From Alcaligenes aquatilis (GTDB lineage Bacteria > Pseudomonadota > Gammaproteobacteria > Burkholderiales > Burkholderiaceae_B): a stretch of 64,000 nt of DNA. The position numbers and the translations under genes are program-made. The notes below the pieces were generated by a model. That model saw only the letters and a list, made by a program, of their open reading frames with translations. It had not been told where the DNA came from and did no database searches. Where the stretch lies: positions 2,356,001 to 2,420,000 of the forward strand of contig NZ_CP022390.1 of NCBI RefSeq assembly GCF_003076515.1, read 5' to 3'. This document shows positions 8,555-16,155 of the stretch, piece by piece; the stretch's first letter is position 1, and each line of letters begins with the position of its first letter.

Positions 8555-8586
8555 AAAAACCCGCCATCATTGGCGGGTCTTTTATT
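8555..8586. terminator. Bidirectional intrinsic terminator between MFS and SnoaL-like genes
   Basis: ACCCGCCA (8559-8566) pairs with TGGCGGGT (8571-8578) over a four-base loop, with an A run before it and TCTTTTATTT after it, so it can end transcripts from both convergent genes. Confidence 0.85.
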
Positions 8587-8644
8587 TGGCGTACACATAC
8601 GTCCTCTTTGCACCGGAGCAATACGTCGCCCCACAACAGAGTTC

Positions 8645-9124
8645 TTAGAACATGGTGTTGCTATTGGCAGCCTGCTCCGGCACGGCCTGAATCACATCCC
8701 AGTGCTCCACGATCTTGCCGTCTTGCACCCGGAAAATATCAATCACGGCCTGTCCGCGATCGGCCTTGCCATTGGTCGAATGCACATGCAGATAGACCAG
8801 ATCCCCGTCTGTGGCACTGCGCACAATCCGCGCACGAGACTGCGGGTTCTCTTTGAAATAACCACTAAAGTAGCCCACAAAAGGCGCCTTCCCGTCCGGC
8901 ACTTCCGGGTTGTGCTGGATATAGTCCTCGGCCACCACTGTCGCCGCTTCCTGCACCTGATGCTTGTTAAAGAAGCTATCGTAAAAATTGACCACTAGCG
9001 TGCGATTGCTTTCTTCCTGAACCACATCACGAGTCGGCGAATTGGCAGCCAACGCTGCATTTGTGCTCAACAAGAAAGAGCCCGCCAATAAAACTGGAGA
9101 TACCCATCGAATTAACCCTTTCAT
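8645..9124 (-). CDS. Secreted SnoaL-like / NTF2-fold protein
   Basis: 159 residues from an ATG at 9124 that has AAGGAG eight bases upstream; a GTG nine bases earlier is possible but lacks such a site. A Sec signal peptide (MKGLIRWVSPVLLAG... ending NAALA|AN) is followed by a compact SnoaL-like fold: NFYDSFFNKHQVQEAATVVAEDY, then YIQHNPEVPDGKAP, and the C-terminal IDIFRVQDGKIVEHWDVIQ signature. Cytoplasmic relatives are often found with oxidoreductases, as here with the gene 16 bases upstream. No catalytic function can be assigned. Likely cotranscribed with the NAD(P)-binding protein and under the divergent HxlR regulator. Confidence 0.8.
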   Translation of the reverse strand: MKGLIRWVSPVLLAGSFLLSTNAALAANSPTRDVVQEESNRTLVVNFYDSFFNKHQVQEAATVVAEDYIQHNPEVPDGKAPFVGYFSGYFKENPQSRARIVRSATDGDLVYLHVHSTNGKADRGQAVIDIFRVQDGKIVEHWDVIQAVPEQAANSNTMF

Positions 9125-9140
9125 CAGCCCCACTCCTTGA

Positions 9141-9752
9141 TCAATAACCTACGGTAAAGCGCTGGCGCGAATGGGCAGGATGTTCAATCTCGTCCACCAA
9201 AGCGATGGCGTAATCCTCATAAGAAATCTTGCTGCCTTGGTCGGAGACCAAAAGACTGTCTTGGCCCACACGGAATTTGCCCGTGCGCTGACCGGGACCA
9301 AACTCTGCCGAGGGCGACAAGAAAGTCCAATCCAGCTCTTTTTCCTGACGTAGCTGATCCAGAAAGGCAATCCCCCCCAAGGCTTCGGTACGATACGCAT
9401 CCGGAAATGCGGGCTGATCAATCAATCGCTGACCGGGAGCCACTTCAAGACTGGCCGCACCACCCACCACCAGATAACGCGGCACACCAGCCGCGCGAAC
9501 TGCCGTGATCAGCTTGGAAGGATCCGACGAGGCGAAACGAACGGCGCTAATCGCCACATCGTGACCTTGCAGTAGCGCGATCAAACCGTCCAGATCATTC
9601 ACATCACCCTGAACAGCCGTGACATTGGGCAGGCTGGCAATTTTTTCAGGATGGCGAGCAATCGCTGTCACTGTATGACCACGATCAGAGAGTTCTTTCA
9701 AAAGGCGCGAACCGACTTCGCCAGAAGCACCTATCAATGCAATACGAGACAT
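9141..9752 (-). CDS. NAD(P)H-binding oxidoreductase, atypical SDR/NmrA-like
   Basis: 203 residues from the ATG at 9752, which has AAGGAG five bases upstream; longer frames add an unlikely N-terminal tail and start inside the operator. The Rossmann motif is at the very N-terminus (IALIGASGEVGSRLLKEL, GxxGxxG). The classical SDR active-site YxxxK is not obvious, as in the atypical SDR group (YwnB/NmrA-like) that binds NAD(P) and often acts as a flavin or quinone reductase or redox sensor. Divergent from hxlR with a palindrome overlapping its probable promoter, the usual arrangement for an HxlR-controlled electrophile or quinone response. First gene of a pair with the SnoaL-like protein. Confidence 0.85.
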   Translation of the reverse strand: MSRIALIGASGEVGSRLLKELSDRGHTVTAIARHPEKIASLPNVTAVQGDVNDLDGLIALLQGHDVAISAVRFASSDPSKLITAVRAAGVPRYLVVGGAASLEVAPGQRLIDQPAFPDAYRTEALGGIAFLDQLRQEKELDWTFLSPSAEFGPGQRTGKFRVGQDSLLVSDQGSKISYEDYAIALVDEIEHPAHSRQRFTVGY

Positions 9753-9782
9753 AACCGCTCCTTGTGTGCTCAAATAAAGACC

Positions 9783-9801
9783 TGGTCTATAAAGTAGACC
9801 A
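9783..9801. promoter_or_regulatory. Palindromic operator, likely HxlR site
   Basis: A perfect inverted repeat TGGTCTA-TAAAG-TAGACCA, 31 bases upstream of the oxidoreductase start. On the minus strand the centre reads CTTTATAG, a plausible -10 element, so bound regulator would block that promoter. Assignment to the adjacent HxlR gene is inferred from position. Confidence 0.6.
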
Positions 9802-9861
9802 TTAAGCGTGATGCTAGACAGTTTTTTGACAGTCCACAAGAAGTCACGCCGGCCATACTAG

Positions 9862-9877
9862 GTCACACGCAAGTGAC
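9862..9877. promoter_or_regulatory. Second inverted repeat upstream of hxlR-type gene
   Basis: GTCAC-N6-GTGAC, 26 bases before the regulator start. It differs from the 9783 palindrome, so it may be an autoregulatory or unrelated site. Low certainty. Confidence 0.35.
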
Positions 9878-9903
9878 TATTGAACACAGGAGAGCAAGTC
9901 GCC

Positions 9904-10293
9904 ATGTCCTCATCAAGCGCCACTACACAGGCTTGCAGCCTGATACAGGAAGAGTTCGAGCAACCCTGCCCCATCCGGGATGTGCTGGACCGAATTGGCG
10001 ATCAATGGAGTCTGCTGATCCTGGAGTCCCTGGCACCGGGCACGCTGCGCTTTAACGAACTAAGTCGGGAAATCGGCGATATTTCCCGTCAGATGCTCTC
10101 GCGCACACTCAAGCGCCTGGAAACGGATGGGTTTGTACAACGAACCTTGTACGCAGAAGTGCCGCCACGCGTGGAATACACACTGACCGAACTGGGGCAG
10201 TCCTTTCTGGTGCCCATGCGGGAACTGGTGAAGTGGGCAGACATTCATCATGCGCGTATCTGTCAGGCACGCCGGGAATCCAAATCGGGCTAA
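9904..10293 (+). CDS. HxlR-family winged-helix transcriptional regulator
   Basis: 129 residues from ATG 9904 (AGGAG ten bases upstream); a TTG start eight codons earlier is less likely. The HxlR domain spans residues 20-115: CPIRDVLDRIGDQWSLLILESL (the conserved C-P-hydrophobic and G-DKW-like motif, here GDQW), LRFNELSREIGDISRQMLSRTLKRLETDG, the recognition helix and wing, then YTLTELGQSF. The Cys in CPIRDV is the residue that senses electrophiles or oxidants in HypR/QorR-type members. Likely represses the divergent oxidoreductase/SnoaL pair. Confidence 0.9.
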   Translation: MSSSSATTQACSLIQEEFEQPCPIRDVLDRIGDQWSLLILESLAPGTLRFNELSREIGDISRQMLSRTLKRLETDGFVQRTLYAEVPPRVEYTLTELGQSFLVPMRELVKWADIHHARICQARRESKSG

Positions 10294-10460
10294 CAGTAGC
10301 CGGATGCACCCGGCGGCGCATTACGCCCCACCTCCTGTATTCACCAGCCCCGTTTGCAAGCAAGGCCTGAACGAACGGTCCTACCCCTGCCCCGAATGCC
10401 AGTGCCCGCCCTAAACCTAAACCGGAGGGGACGACGCCTTGTCAGCCCCAGGTCGACAAC

Positions 10461-10486
10461 AAAAAAGCCGCATTACGCGGCTTTTT
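10461..10486. terminator. Bidirectional terminator between hxlR-type gene and PACE gene
   Basis: AAAAAGCCGC pairs with GCGGCTTTTT over a five-base loop; T runs on both sides serve both convergent genes. The stretch 10294-10460 shows nothing else. Confidence 0.85.
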
Positions 10487-10507
10487 CTATCTACGGGAGC
10501 CAAGGCC

Positions 10508-10933
10508 TCAAGCCGCGCTGGCTGGCAAGCCAAACACCCGGTCAAAGGTCCAGCTAAAGATAAAGGAGTAGATCAAGAAGAACACCAGAATGGCCACTTC
10601 CATCCGCAGCGCTTCCATCAAGCCAACCTGATACCACCACATATACAAAGGCACGATGGCAATCACCAGGCCAGCCTCAAAACTGACGGCATGCACGCTA
10701 CGGCGCAACAGGCTACGGCCTTTGACCGTTTGGCGAGACTCCCAATACTCAAAAGCGGTGTTGAACACGTAGTTCCAAACAATCGCAATCACCGAGATCG
10801 CCACCGCGATAGGCGCGGACTCCGAAGCCTCTCCACCGGCAAAGTAGGCCAGCAGGAAAGAAGAAAAAACAATGGCAAAAAACTCAAACAAACCCACGTA
10901 AAACACGCGGCGTTTCCAACCTTGGAGTGTCAT
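10508..10933 (-). CDS. PACE-family (AceI-like) multidrug efflux transporter
   Basis: 141 residues from ATG 10933, the typical PACE size; the longer frame starts with TTG and lacks a ribosome-binding site. Four membrane helices in two tandem bacterial-transmembrane-pair domains are visible: FYVGLFEFFAIVFSSFLLAYFAG with the conserved membrane glutamate (LFEFFAI), SVIAIVWNYVFNTAFEYWE with the W-N-Y-x-(F/Y)-N signature, HAVSFEAGLVIAIVPLYMWW with a second glutamate in the same position, and the last helix ending SFIFSWTFDRVFGLP. PACE proteins exchange protons for chlorhexidine, acriflavine or short diamines. Stands alone. Confidence 0.88.
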   Translation of the reverse strand: MTLQGWKRRVFYVGLFEFFAIVFSSFLLAYFAGGEASESAPIAVAISVIAIVWNYVFNTAFEYWESRQTVKGRSLLRRSVHAVSFEAGLVIAIVPLYMWWYQVGLMEALRMEVAILVFFLIYSFIFSWTFDRVFGLPASAA

Positions 10934-11008
10934 GGCTAAGCTGCTTATGCGCACGCCCCTCAGCCCCAAGATCAAGGAGCCAAGAGAACAGTGCGATTAA
11001 AAATACGA

Positions 11009-11083
11009 TGGCGGGCCCAGCAGGAATCGAACCTGCAATCTTCCCTTAGGAGGGGAAAGTTATATCCATTTAACTATGGGCCC
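11009..11083 (-). tRNA. tRNA-Arg (anticodon CCT)
   Basis: Read on the minus strand, a 75-base cloverleaf. The acceptor stem GGGCCCA pairs with TGGGCCC, the discriminator is G and CCA is encoded. The anticodon stem TTCCC/GGGAA encloses the loop CTCCTAA, giving anticodon CCT (decodes AGG). The T arm GCAGG-TTCGATT-CCTGC is perfect. Structure was folded by eye. Confidence 0.95.
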
Positions 11084-11633
11084 GGCGGGCTTTCTGTGGA
11101 GTGGGCCCAAGCAGGCCAGACGCCACATACACGGCAGGAATTCAGGCTTTACAACATATAAGGGCAGATCCGACGCCTTTTCTTGTCTGCAAAAAACCGG
11201 GTGTTTTCCTGCCTGCTGCTACTGAAAGTGCTACAGCAAAAAGGCGGTTCAACCTACCTGTCCTGCCTCTGTGCGCTTGTCAGAAAAGCAGCCGCAAAGT
11301 GTACCAGCTAGACCGCAGAGGTGAAAGGTTTGAAACAGCTTCACAAAGCGGCCCCAAGATACGCCAGACAAGCCTAAAAGCATCCAGACCACGAATGACT
11401 CCGTAGTCCAAAAACCGCCTCAGCCCCCAGTCTGGAAAGGTTTTCCCTGCCTTGCCGCTTACTGAAAAAACCCAAGCCCCGCCCACAACGCCATTTTCAG
11501 CCCTTTTTAGGACAAACCCCAATCTAAATATGTTGTTAATATATTTATAAAATATTAAGATCGATCCCATGCTCTGCCCCTGGCCGTCGGCCTCTGACAG
11601 AGCTGGACTATAAAAAAACCACTGGAGACAAAC
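11084..11633. other. Intergenic region between tRNA-Arg and the TRAP operon
   Basis: About 550 bases without a convincing gene. Frames of 96-101 codons on each strand lack ribosome-binding sites and family resemblance. The right end (about 11515-11565) is strongly AT-rich and contains the probable promoter of the downstream operon. Nothing else recognisable was seen. Confidence 0.6.
11533..11561 (+). promoter_or_regulatory. Candidate sigma-70 promoter of the TRAP operon
   Basis: TTGTTA at 11533-11538, a 17-base spacer, then TAAGAT at 11556-11561, within the only AT-rich stretch upstream of the operon. Each hexamer is four or five out of six against consensus. Confidence 0.45.
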
Positions 11634-12692
11634 ATGAATTCCAAACTTGTTGCATCCACCTTGGCTGGCCTGTTTTTACTAAGCGGCATGGCCTCGACAC
11701 AGGCAGCCGAAATTAGCTGGCGCGTCCCGACTTCGGTTCCCGAAGGCTCCCCGTTTTATCAGAATTTTCTGGAGCGTTTTGCAAAGAACGTGAAACTCAT
11801 GACGGGGGACCGTGTCGAGATTCAGCCCTTTGGAGCCGGAGTAATCGTTCCCGCCCTTAAAGTCTTTGAAGCGGTAGAAACAGGCGTGGTGGAAGCGGGC
11901 CACTCCACCTCCAGCTATCTGGTCAACCAGGACCCAGCCAATGCCATTTTTGCAGGGTATCCCGGCGGCATGGGGCCCGATGCCTATCGCGTCTGGCTCT
12001 ATGAAGGCGGCGGCAAGGAAAAGCTGCAGGAACTACGTTCCAAAAATGGCCTGAAAACCATGATTGTGGGGCTGGGCTCCACCGAAGTGCTGGCGCACTC
12101 CAATACCCCAATCCGAACCGCTGAAGACCTGAAAGGGCTGAAGTACCGAACCTCCGGCGCCTGGGCCGATGTGATGAAAGACTATTTCGCTGCGGTTCCC
12201 ACGGTTGTGCCTCCTGGTGATACCTACACCTTGCTGCAACGCAAAGGGGTCGATGCCGTGGAATGGGCAACTCCTTCTTCCAATACCCCAGAAGGTTTTC
12301 ATCAGGCGGCCAAATACATCGTCGTACCGGGTGTGCACCAGCCTACTTTTATGTGGGAAGTCGTCCTCAAGCAGGAAACCTGGGACAAGGTGCCCGCCGA
12401 TCTGCAGCCACTCATTGAGGCCGCCGCTGAGCTGACCACGCATCAATCGCTGGACTACTTCTATAACGCCGACATCAAGGCCATGGAGAAGTATCGCCAG
12501 GGACGCAACGAAGTCATCACCCTGGATCCGGCCTTCATCAAACAATTGGCCGAGGCTGGCAATGACTGGGTACACAAGAAAGCCGAGGCCCAGGCGCAGT
12601 CCGGCAACGACTACATGAAAAATCTGCTGGCGGACTACGATGGTTTTCTGACTCGTTGGCGCAGCGAGAGCAATTACCTGATCCGCGACTAA
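11634..12692 (+). CDS. TRAP transporter substrate-binding protein (DctP family)
   Basis: 352 residues with a Sec signal peptide (MNSKLVASTLAGLFLLSGMASTQA|AE). The mature protein starts ISWRVPTSVPEGSPFY, typical of the TakP-like DctP subgroup that binds 2-oxo acids and related carboxylates. The TAEDLKGLKYRT and VDAVEWATP segments are the conserved carboxylate-binding regions; the Arg of KYRT is the likely carboxylate-binding residue. Followed by DctQ and DctM in one operon, with a GntR regulator, a DapA-family lyase and an aldehyde dehydrogenase downstream, so the ligand is probably a hydroxy- or oxo-acid sent into catabolism. Actual ligand unknown. Confidence 0.9.
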   Translation: MNSKLVASTLAGLFLLSGMASTQAAEISWRVPTSVPEGSPFYQNFLERFAKNVKLMTGDRVEIQPFGAGVIVPALKVFEAVETGVVEAGHSTSSYLVNQDPANAIFAGYPGGMGPDAYRVWLYEGGGKEKLQELRSKNGLKTMIVGLGSTEVLAHSNTPIRTAEDLKGLKYRTSGAWADVMKDYFAAVPTVVPPGDTYTLLQRKGVDAVEWATPSSNTPEGFHQAAKYIVVPGVHQPTFMWEVVLKQETWDKVPADLQPLIEAAAELTTHQSLDYFYNADIKAMEKYRQGRNEVITLDPAFIKQLAEAGNDWVHKKAEAQAQSGNDYMKNLLADYDGFLTRWRSESNYLIRD

Positions 12693-12718
12693 GTCCTACT
12701 TTCTGAAGGAGAGCTGCC

Positions 12719-13240
12719 ATGCTGCAGCCTATTTCAAAACTGATCGACTTTGTTGCCCTTGTCAGTGCCAGGTTGGCGCAGTTTGCTGCAGCCATCCTGG
12801 TCACGGCCATGGTGTGGGAAGTCTTTGCCCGCTACGTGCTGCATGCGCCAACAGTCTGGGCCTTCGATATCGCGTACATGATGAACGGAGCCATTTTTCT
12901 GCTGGGCATGGCCTGGGTCATGCGTCAGAACGAACACATCAGCATTGATGTGGTTCGCAAGCACTTACCCAAGTCCTTTGCCCGTATTTCAGATGTAGTC
13001 CTGTACTTGCTGGTGCTGTTTCCCCTGTTTGCCGTATTGAGCAAAGTTGGCATCAACAAAGCCTGGATGGCCTGGAAGCTGAACGAAGTTGAAATGGTCA
13101 GCCCCTGGGCCCCCGTGATGTGGCCGTTCTACGCCTGCATTGCCATTGGTCTGGTCGCCTTCACCTTGCAACTGCTGGCGCATGGCTTGCGCTGCGCGGT
13201 CAACGGGCAAAGCCATACTGAGGTCGAGGTGAACCCATGA
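12719..13240 (+). CDS. TRAP transporter small membrane subunit (DctQ family)
   Basis: 173 residues with four hydrophobic helices, the DctQ topology. The ATG has AAGGAGAG just upstream and lies 26 bases after the binding protein; the stop overlaps the next gene as ATGA. The VFARYVLHAPTVWAFDIAYMM segment, with F-x-R-Y and W-x-x-(D/E), is the family signature. It pairs with DctM to form the sodium-coupled importer. Confidence 0.92.
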   Translation: MLQPISKLIDFVALVSARLAQFAAAILVTAMVWEVFARYVLHAPTVWAFDIAYMMNGAIFLLGMAWVMRQNEHISIDVVRKHLPKSFARISDVVLYLLVLFPLFAVLSKVGINKAWMAWKLNEVEMVSPWAPVMWPFYACIAIGLVAFTLQLLAHGLRCAVNGQSHTEVEVNP

Positions 13241-14556
13241 ACCTATGGATTGCCGGACTGATGTTTCCCGCTCTGTTTCTGCTGGTTTTTCAGGGCATGC
13301 CCGTGGCGTTTGCACTGATCCTGCCGGCTTTTCTGGCGGGTTGGTACGCCTTTGGCCCCATGGTCTTTGATCAGATGTACGGTGCTCTGTATGGAGCGGC
13401 CACCAACCATATCCTGTCAGCGATTCCCATGTTTGTGCTGATGGGGGCGCTGCTGGAGCGTTCAGGTATTGCTGCCCGCCTGTTTCGCACCATGCAATTA
13501 TGGCTAGGTGGTCTGCCAGGCGGGCTGGCCATTGCCACTATCGCCATGGCCGCCACCTTTGCCGCCGCAGCCGGTGTGGTGGGGGCGGTAGAGATCATGG
13601 TGGGGCTGATGGCCATCCCGGCCATGAAACGCTTTCGCTACAACAACTCCCTGATCGCCGGCACGATCTGCGCTGGCGGGTCGCTGGGCACCATGATCCC
13701 TCCGTCGGTGGTTGCAGTCGTCTACGCCTCCCTGGCACAGGTTCCGGTGGGAGAGTTATTTGCTGCCATGCTCTTTCCGGGCCTGTTGATGACCACGCTG
13801 TTTGTGGGCTACATCCTGATCGCCACCACGCTCAAACCGGAGCTGGGGCCTCGGGCGGACGACGAGGATATGCGCCGGCCATTGGGTGAAAAAATCAGTA
13901 TTACGATGCGTGGTCTGGTTCCCATGATGCTGCTGATCATCGCCGTTCTGGGCTCCTTGATGAAAGGGATTGCATCGCCCACCGAGGCCGCTGCCCTGGG
14001 CGCGGCAGCCGCCGCTGTCCTGTGCATTTTCTACCGTCAGTTCAACTGGGACGTTTTCAGTGGAGCATTACGGATTACGGTACGCATTACCGCGATGATC
14101 ATGCTGATTGTGGCCGGAGGCACCATGTTTACCGGCGCCTTCGCTGCCAATGGCGGCGCCAAGCTGGTACACATGCTGACCAGTGATCTGGGCCTGGGCA
14201 GCACCGGTACGATCATTCTGTTTCTGGGTATCGTATTTTTGCTGGGCTTTGTGCTGGACTGGACTGCCAACGTCCTGATTTGCGTGCCGCTGTTCCTGCC
14301 CTTTATTGTGGCAACAGGACTGGACCCCTTGTGGTTTGGCGTGATGGTGATTGTCGTTATTCAAACCAGCTATCTGACACCGCCCCTGGCCTCATCCATT
14401 TTCTACCTCTTGTCCATTGCCCCCAAAGACATGACATACGGACAAGTTTGTCGAGGTGTAATGCCGTTTGTTCTTGCTCAGTTACTGACCTTGCTGATCG
14501 TGGCGCTGTTTCCCGCGATTGCAACCTGGTTACCCCAGCAAGTCTCCGGCTTTTAA
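13237..14556 (+). CDS. TRAP transporter large permease (DctM family)
   Basis: 439 residues and about 12 membrane helices. Family hallmarks include AIPMFVLMGALLERSGIA near residue 64, GGSLGTMIPPSVVAVVYA near 147 (the conserved GxxGxxIPPS segment) and a second repeat with LDWTANVLICVPLFLP. It forms the ion and substrate path that accepts ligand from the DctP-type protein. Translationally coupled to dctQ by the ATGA overlap. Confidence 0.93.
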   Translation: MNLWIAGLMFPALFLLVFQGMPVAFALILPAFLAGWYAFGPMVFDQMYGALYGAATNHILSAIPMFVLMGALLERSGIAARLFRTMQLWLGGLPGGLAIATIAMAATFAAAAGVVGAVEIMVGLMAIPAMKRFRYNNSLIAGTICAGGSLGTMIPPSVVAVVYASLAQVPVGELFAAMLFPGLLMTTLFVGYILIATTLKPELGPRADDEDMRRPLGEKISITMRGLVPMMLLIIAVLGSLMKGIASPTEAAALGAAAAAVLCIFYRQFNWDVFSGALRITVRITAMIMLIVAGGTMFTGAFAANGGAKLVHMLTSDLGLGSTGTIILFLGIVFLLGFVLDWTANVLICVPLFLPFIVATGLDPLWFGVMVIVVIQTSYLTPPLASSIFYLLSIAPKDMTYGQVCRGVMPFVLAQLLTLLIVALFPAIATWLPQQVSGF

Positions 14557-14581
14557 CGTCATTTTTTGTATTGGAGTCTCT

Positions 14582-15232
14582 GTGAGTAGCGCCCCTGCCC
14601 CTTCTTCTCGTGCCGCTGAAACCGCTTACCAAGCGATTGAGCAGTTAATTGCCACACTCAAACTGGAGCCTGGTCAGGCCATTGTGGAAAGTGATCTGGT
14701 GGAAATGACAGGTTTGGGGCGCACCCCCTTGCGTGAAGCCCTGATGCGCATGGTAGCCCTGGGATTGATCGAGCAGCAGCCCCGCCGTGGTCTGCGTGTC
14801 AGTGAAATCCGTGTGGCTGAACACTTGACCCTGATTGAAACGCGCCGGGTTCTGGAGCGCCTGATTGTGCAGGGCGCTGCCCGCTGGGCAAGCCCGGCGC
14901 AGCGCAGCGCCTTGCTCGGCCACGCCCAGGCCATGGTCGATGCCGCCAACGCCAAGGATATCGACGCCTATATGCTGGCCGATCAGCATTTGGACGAAGT
15001 CATCCACCAGGCCTGCCGCAACACCTTTGCTGTGCAAGCGGTCACGCCCATGATCGTTCAGTGCAGACGATTCTGGTACGCCTATCAATACGAAGGCGAC
15101 CTGGAAGCCGGCGCCCAAGCTCATTTCACACTGGCTGAAGGCATCCAGGCTGGAAACCCCGACTTGGCCTTGCAAGGCTCTGAAACGCTAATGGCCTACC
15201 TTAGCGCCTTCACCCGCAAGGTCATTGAGTAA
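14582..15232 (+). CDS. GntR-family (FadR/FCD) transcriptional regulator
   Basis: 216 residues from the GTG at 14582, which has GGAG five bases upstream; the longer frame runs back into dctM. Winged helix-turn-helix at about residues 12-75 (AYQAIEQLIATLKLEPGQAIVESDLVEM, then GLGRTPLREALMRM, and the wing RRGLRVSEI). The C-terminal all-helical FCD domain carries candidate metal-binding residues in DQHLDEVIHQAC (Asp/His) and later histidines (AHFTLAEGI). It probably responds to the transported acid or its product and controls this operon. Placed between transporter and enzymes on the same strand. Confidence 0.9.
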   Translation: MSSAPAPSSRAAETAYQAIEQLIATLKLEPGQAIVESDLVEMTGLGRTPLREALMRMVALGLIEQQPRRGLRVSEIRVAEHLTLIETRRVLERLIVQGAARWASPAQRSALLGHAQAMVDAANAKDIDAYMLADQHLDEVIHQACRNTFAVQAVTPMIVQCRRFWYAYQYEGDLEAGAQAHFTLAEGIQAGNPDLALQGSETLMAYLSAFTRKVIE

Positions 15233-15267
15233 ACCGATAGACCAACGACTAATAATCTGGAGACATC

Positions 15268-16155
15268 ATGAATCTGAACGGAATTCTCGTTCCCATCGTT
15301 ACCCCGTTTGACGCCAACAACCAACTAAATGAAGCTGCTCTGGAGCGCCTGGTCGAGTGCTTTATTGAAGCCGGCGTGGGTGGTATCGTGGCTTGTGGCA
15401 CCACGGGCGAATACTACGCACTGAGCGTACAAGAGCGCCGCCGCGTGCTGGAGATTGTTGCCAACACCGGCCGTGGCCGTACAACACTGATTGCCGGCGT
15501 GAACTCCATGTCACCTGCCGAAGCCATCAGCCGAATCCGCGAAGCCGAGGAGTTGGGTTACGAAGCGCTGATGCTATCCCCCACTCCTTACAGCCTGCCG
15601 GGCCAAAATGAAGTGGTGGCGTATTTCAAAGAAGTCGCCGCCGCCACCGAACTGCCTATCGTCATGTACAACTTCCCAGCACGCATCGGCATCCAGATCG
15701 AGCTTGAGTCCGTTTACGAACTGGCCAAGGTCAAGAACATTGTGGGTATCAAGGAGAGCAGCGGTAACTTCAGCCGGGTAGTGGCCATGGTCAATGCCAA
15801 TCTGCCCGATTTTCAGGTGGTGTGTGGTTGTGATGACCAAGCCGCAGACTTCCTGTTCTGGGGCGTCCGTAGCTGGATCAGTGGCGGGGCCAATGTGTTT
15901 CCGGCCGAGCAGGTTCAAATGCTCAAAGCGGCAGAACAAGGAGACTGGGACAGCGTGCGCCGCATGATGGCCGCCATGCTGCCCGCCATTGCCGCCATGG
16001 AATCGGGTAACTACAACCAAAAAGCCAAACTGGGTTGCGTGCGTCACGGCATTGATGTCGGTTCGGTACGCCTGCCCCTGCTACCCGTCGACGCGCAGGA
16101 ACGGGATGACTTCCTGGCACAAATCAACGCTTACCAAGTCGAACAGGAGGCTTGA
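15268..16155 (+). CDS. DapA-family aldolase/dehydratase (class I Schiff-base lyase)
   Basis: 295 residues, a complete DHDPS-type TIM barrel. Seen: GTTGEYYALS (pyruvate carboxyl-binding GTTGE), the catalytic tyrosine in MYNFPAR (about residue 133), and the Schiff-base lysine in GIKESSGN (about residue 161). Biosynthetic dapA is unlikely because the gene lies inside a transporter-regulator-dehydrogenase operon. Relatives in such settings dehydrate or cleave 2-oxo acids (for example keto-deoxy sugar acids or hydroxyproline-derived intermediates), giving a semialdehyde or aldehyde plus pyruvate. The next gene, an aldehyde dehydrogenase, starts right after its stop, which fits that scheme. Exact substrate unknown. 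Confidence 0.88.
   Translation: MNLNGILVPIVTPFDANNQLNEAALERLVECFIEAGVGGIVACGTTGEYYALSVQERRRVLEIVANTGRGRTTLIAGVNSMSPAEAISRIREAEELGYEALMLSPTPYSLPGQNEVVAYFKEVAAATELPIVMYNFPARIGIQIELESVYELAKVKNIVGIKESSGNFSRVVAMVNANLPDFQVVCGCDDQAADFLFWGVRSWISGGANVFPAEQVQMLKAAEQGDWDSVRRMMAAMLPAIAAMESGNYNQKAKLGCVRHGIDVGSVRLPLLPVDAQERDDFLAQINAYQVEQEA

Noticed and set aside
11009..11083. tRNA-Arg as an integration site for a mobile element.
   Set aside because: No integrase follows and no repeat of the tRNA 3' end was noticed in the following DNA.
11101..11570. Frames of 101 codons (plus) and 96 codons (minus) between tRNA-Arg and the TRAP operon.
   Set aside because: No ribosome-binding site, odd composition, start codons of convenience, and no recognisable domain.
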